Made by a program: the position numbers and the translations under genes. A stretch of 64,000 nt of DNA from Planococcus citri. Taxonomy: Eukaryota; Arthropoda; Insecta; Hemiptera; Pseudococcidae. The notes under the pieces are model-generated. The model saw only the letters and a program-made list of their open reading frames with translations. It did not search any database and had not been told where the DNA came from. The stretch covers positions 60,053,350 through 60,117,349 of the forward strand of contig NC_088680.1 of NCBI RefSeq assembly GCF_950023065.1, read 5' to 3'. Below, one piece after another: positions 63,292-64,000 of the stretch. Position 1 is the first letter of the stretch; every line of letters starts with the position of its first letter.

Positions 63292-64000
63292 GACCGTTCT
63301 TCAATATGTTACATTGTAAATAATTTTTTTTTTGTTTTGTTGTTTGTCAAATCCACCTGCGAGCGGATATGTCAAAGTTTTTTCCTATGCTTTGTAAATA
63401 GCTTGTTAAATTTAATTTTATTGTTCATTTTACGATGATTTCAATGTGTGATTTACGTATCACGGTGTTTTCATGTACTTTTTATTTTCATATTTTGTTT
63501 GTTTTTGTACTTAACCCAGTGATGTGTTTATCACTCTAATTTTGTTATTCTAGTGTTACTCTTTAGTATGTAGTTCCCACTGTTTGCCACTACCTCATTG
63601 AAGGTAGAAGCAACAGCGTTTTCGTAGTCTAATCATTTTGTATTTTTGAAGAGTTTTTTTTTTTTTATTTTCTCTTTTATTTTGTGCAAAACCGATATGC
63701 AATATCGCTGAATATTGCTATAGAGTACGTGATGATCACTCGTTGAAGTAATCACACGTGAACACTAAACAATTGAATTGGTATTCCATACCCGTACAAC
63801 TCAAGGAATTGATTACCTAAAATCAATATCTACGCGATCCGATACATATTTTCCATCTCAGGATGAAGATGGCGCATGAACCAACAGTTAAGTTGGTACT
63901 GTAAGCCGCAAAGTCTCTTTGAATGGTCCAAGCAACACAATAGGTGTAGCTAGTTCGAAGAGCACTCTTTCTTGTCCTGGAAGACAAAATGCGTCGTTGA
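63292..64000 (+). other. 3' untranslated part of the retrotransposon
   Basis: T-rich, no ORF. Contains CGCTGA and CGTTGA stem-loops at 63699-63718 and 63734-63753 and a cut-off CGTTGA at 63995-64000. The 3' LTR has not begun. Confidence 0.5.
63699..63753 (+). other. Pair of CGNTGA stem-loops in the 3' region
   Basis: GCAATAT-CGCTGA-ATATTGC (63699-63718, perfect 7 bp) and GATCACT-CGTTGA-AGTAATC (63734-63753, 7 bp with one C-A mismatch), 15 bases apart. Confidence 0.7.

Larger units (their letters stand above)
49258..64000 (+). mobile_element. Large non-autonomous LTR retrotransposon (continues past window)
   Basis: The 5' LTR (49258-50083), primer-binding site (50085), leader, gag, Asn-rich ORF, protease ORF and three further ORFs are all on the plus strand. 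The junction interrupts an intron known from copies B (about 15935) and C (about 28683): CTGAGTAATTGAACG there, CTGAGTATACTTAATTG plus LTR here. AATTG (49253-49257) is a candidate 5-bp target duplication. No reverse transcriptase, RNase H or integrase is present in 14.7 kb, and the 3' LTR is outside the window. Codon use and GC of the ORFs are higher than in the surrounding DNA. Confidence 0.8.

Overview
The window is eukaryotic nuclear DNA. It is AT-rich, its genes are built of short exons with GT-AG introns, and it is full of inverted-repeat DNA elements and LTR retrotransposons. An insect or other arthropod fits best; I cannot name the species. There is no bacterial or organellar gene, no CRISPR array and no rRNA.

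Positions 1-49.25 kb hold a tandemly repeated family of minus-strand genes. Three 5' ends are visible (about 1.04, 16.5 and 29.1 kb); a fourth copy (about 34-49 kb) has lost its 5' end to a retrotransposon. The deduced protein has a short N-terminal exon, a leucine-zipper exon, and a run of small exons (126-156 nt, all phase 1-1) that look like copies of one ancestral acidic, Ser/Glu-rich exon. Three more exons follow, then a single exon of six C2H2 zinc fingers. Intact finger exons lie at 4800-5339, 9004-9591 and 23508-24053. The one at 34352-35097 is broken, and the module at 40.5-41.4 kb has lost its finger exon. Copies B and D carry the last exons twice, suggesting alternative 3' zinc-finger modules. 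Exon coordinates come from GT-AG sites that recur in the same place and phase in every paralogue.

Between the exons are many non-autonomous elements: a Foldback-like palindrome with 121-bp subrepeats (2652-3912) nested in another inverted-repeat element (2222-4145), long palindromes (25955-27853, 38397-39753, 45890-47450), hairpin MITEs, a solo LTR (13810-14769), a tRNA-like sequence inside a TIR element, and a Ty3/gypsy-type element (18984-22141) whose single ORF fuses Gag directly to integrase.

From 49258 to beyond the right edge lies one large plus-strand LTR retrotransposon. It has an 826-bp 5' LTR, a primer-binding site, gag, an Asn-rich ORF joined in frame through a TGA, and a protease ORF entered by an apparent -1 frameshift. 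The protease ORF stops where reverse transcriptase should begin. In place of RT/RNase H/integrase there is a spliced 3' region. It encodes a protein with a RING-like N-terminus and a degenerate SGNH-like domain, a Ser/Lys-rich ORF overlapping it in the -1 frame, and a small Pro-rich ORF. A hAT-type MITE is nested in the leader.

The most striking signal is a family of at least 16 plus-strand stem-loops in this element. They share the hexaloop CGNTGA, closed by a Y-R pair, but have entirely different complementary stems. They lie in the LTR, just after the primer site, through the leader, at ORF boundaries and in the 3' region. I found none in the other 49 kb. They look like a dispersed, covarying RNA recognition element, perhaps for packaging.
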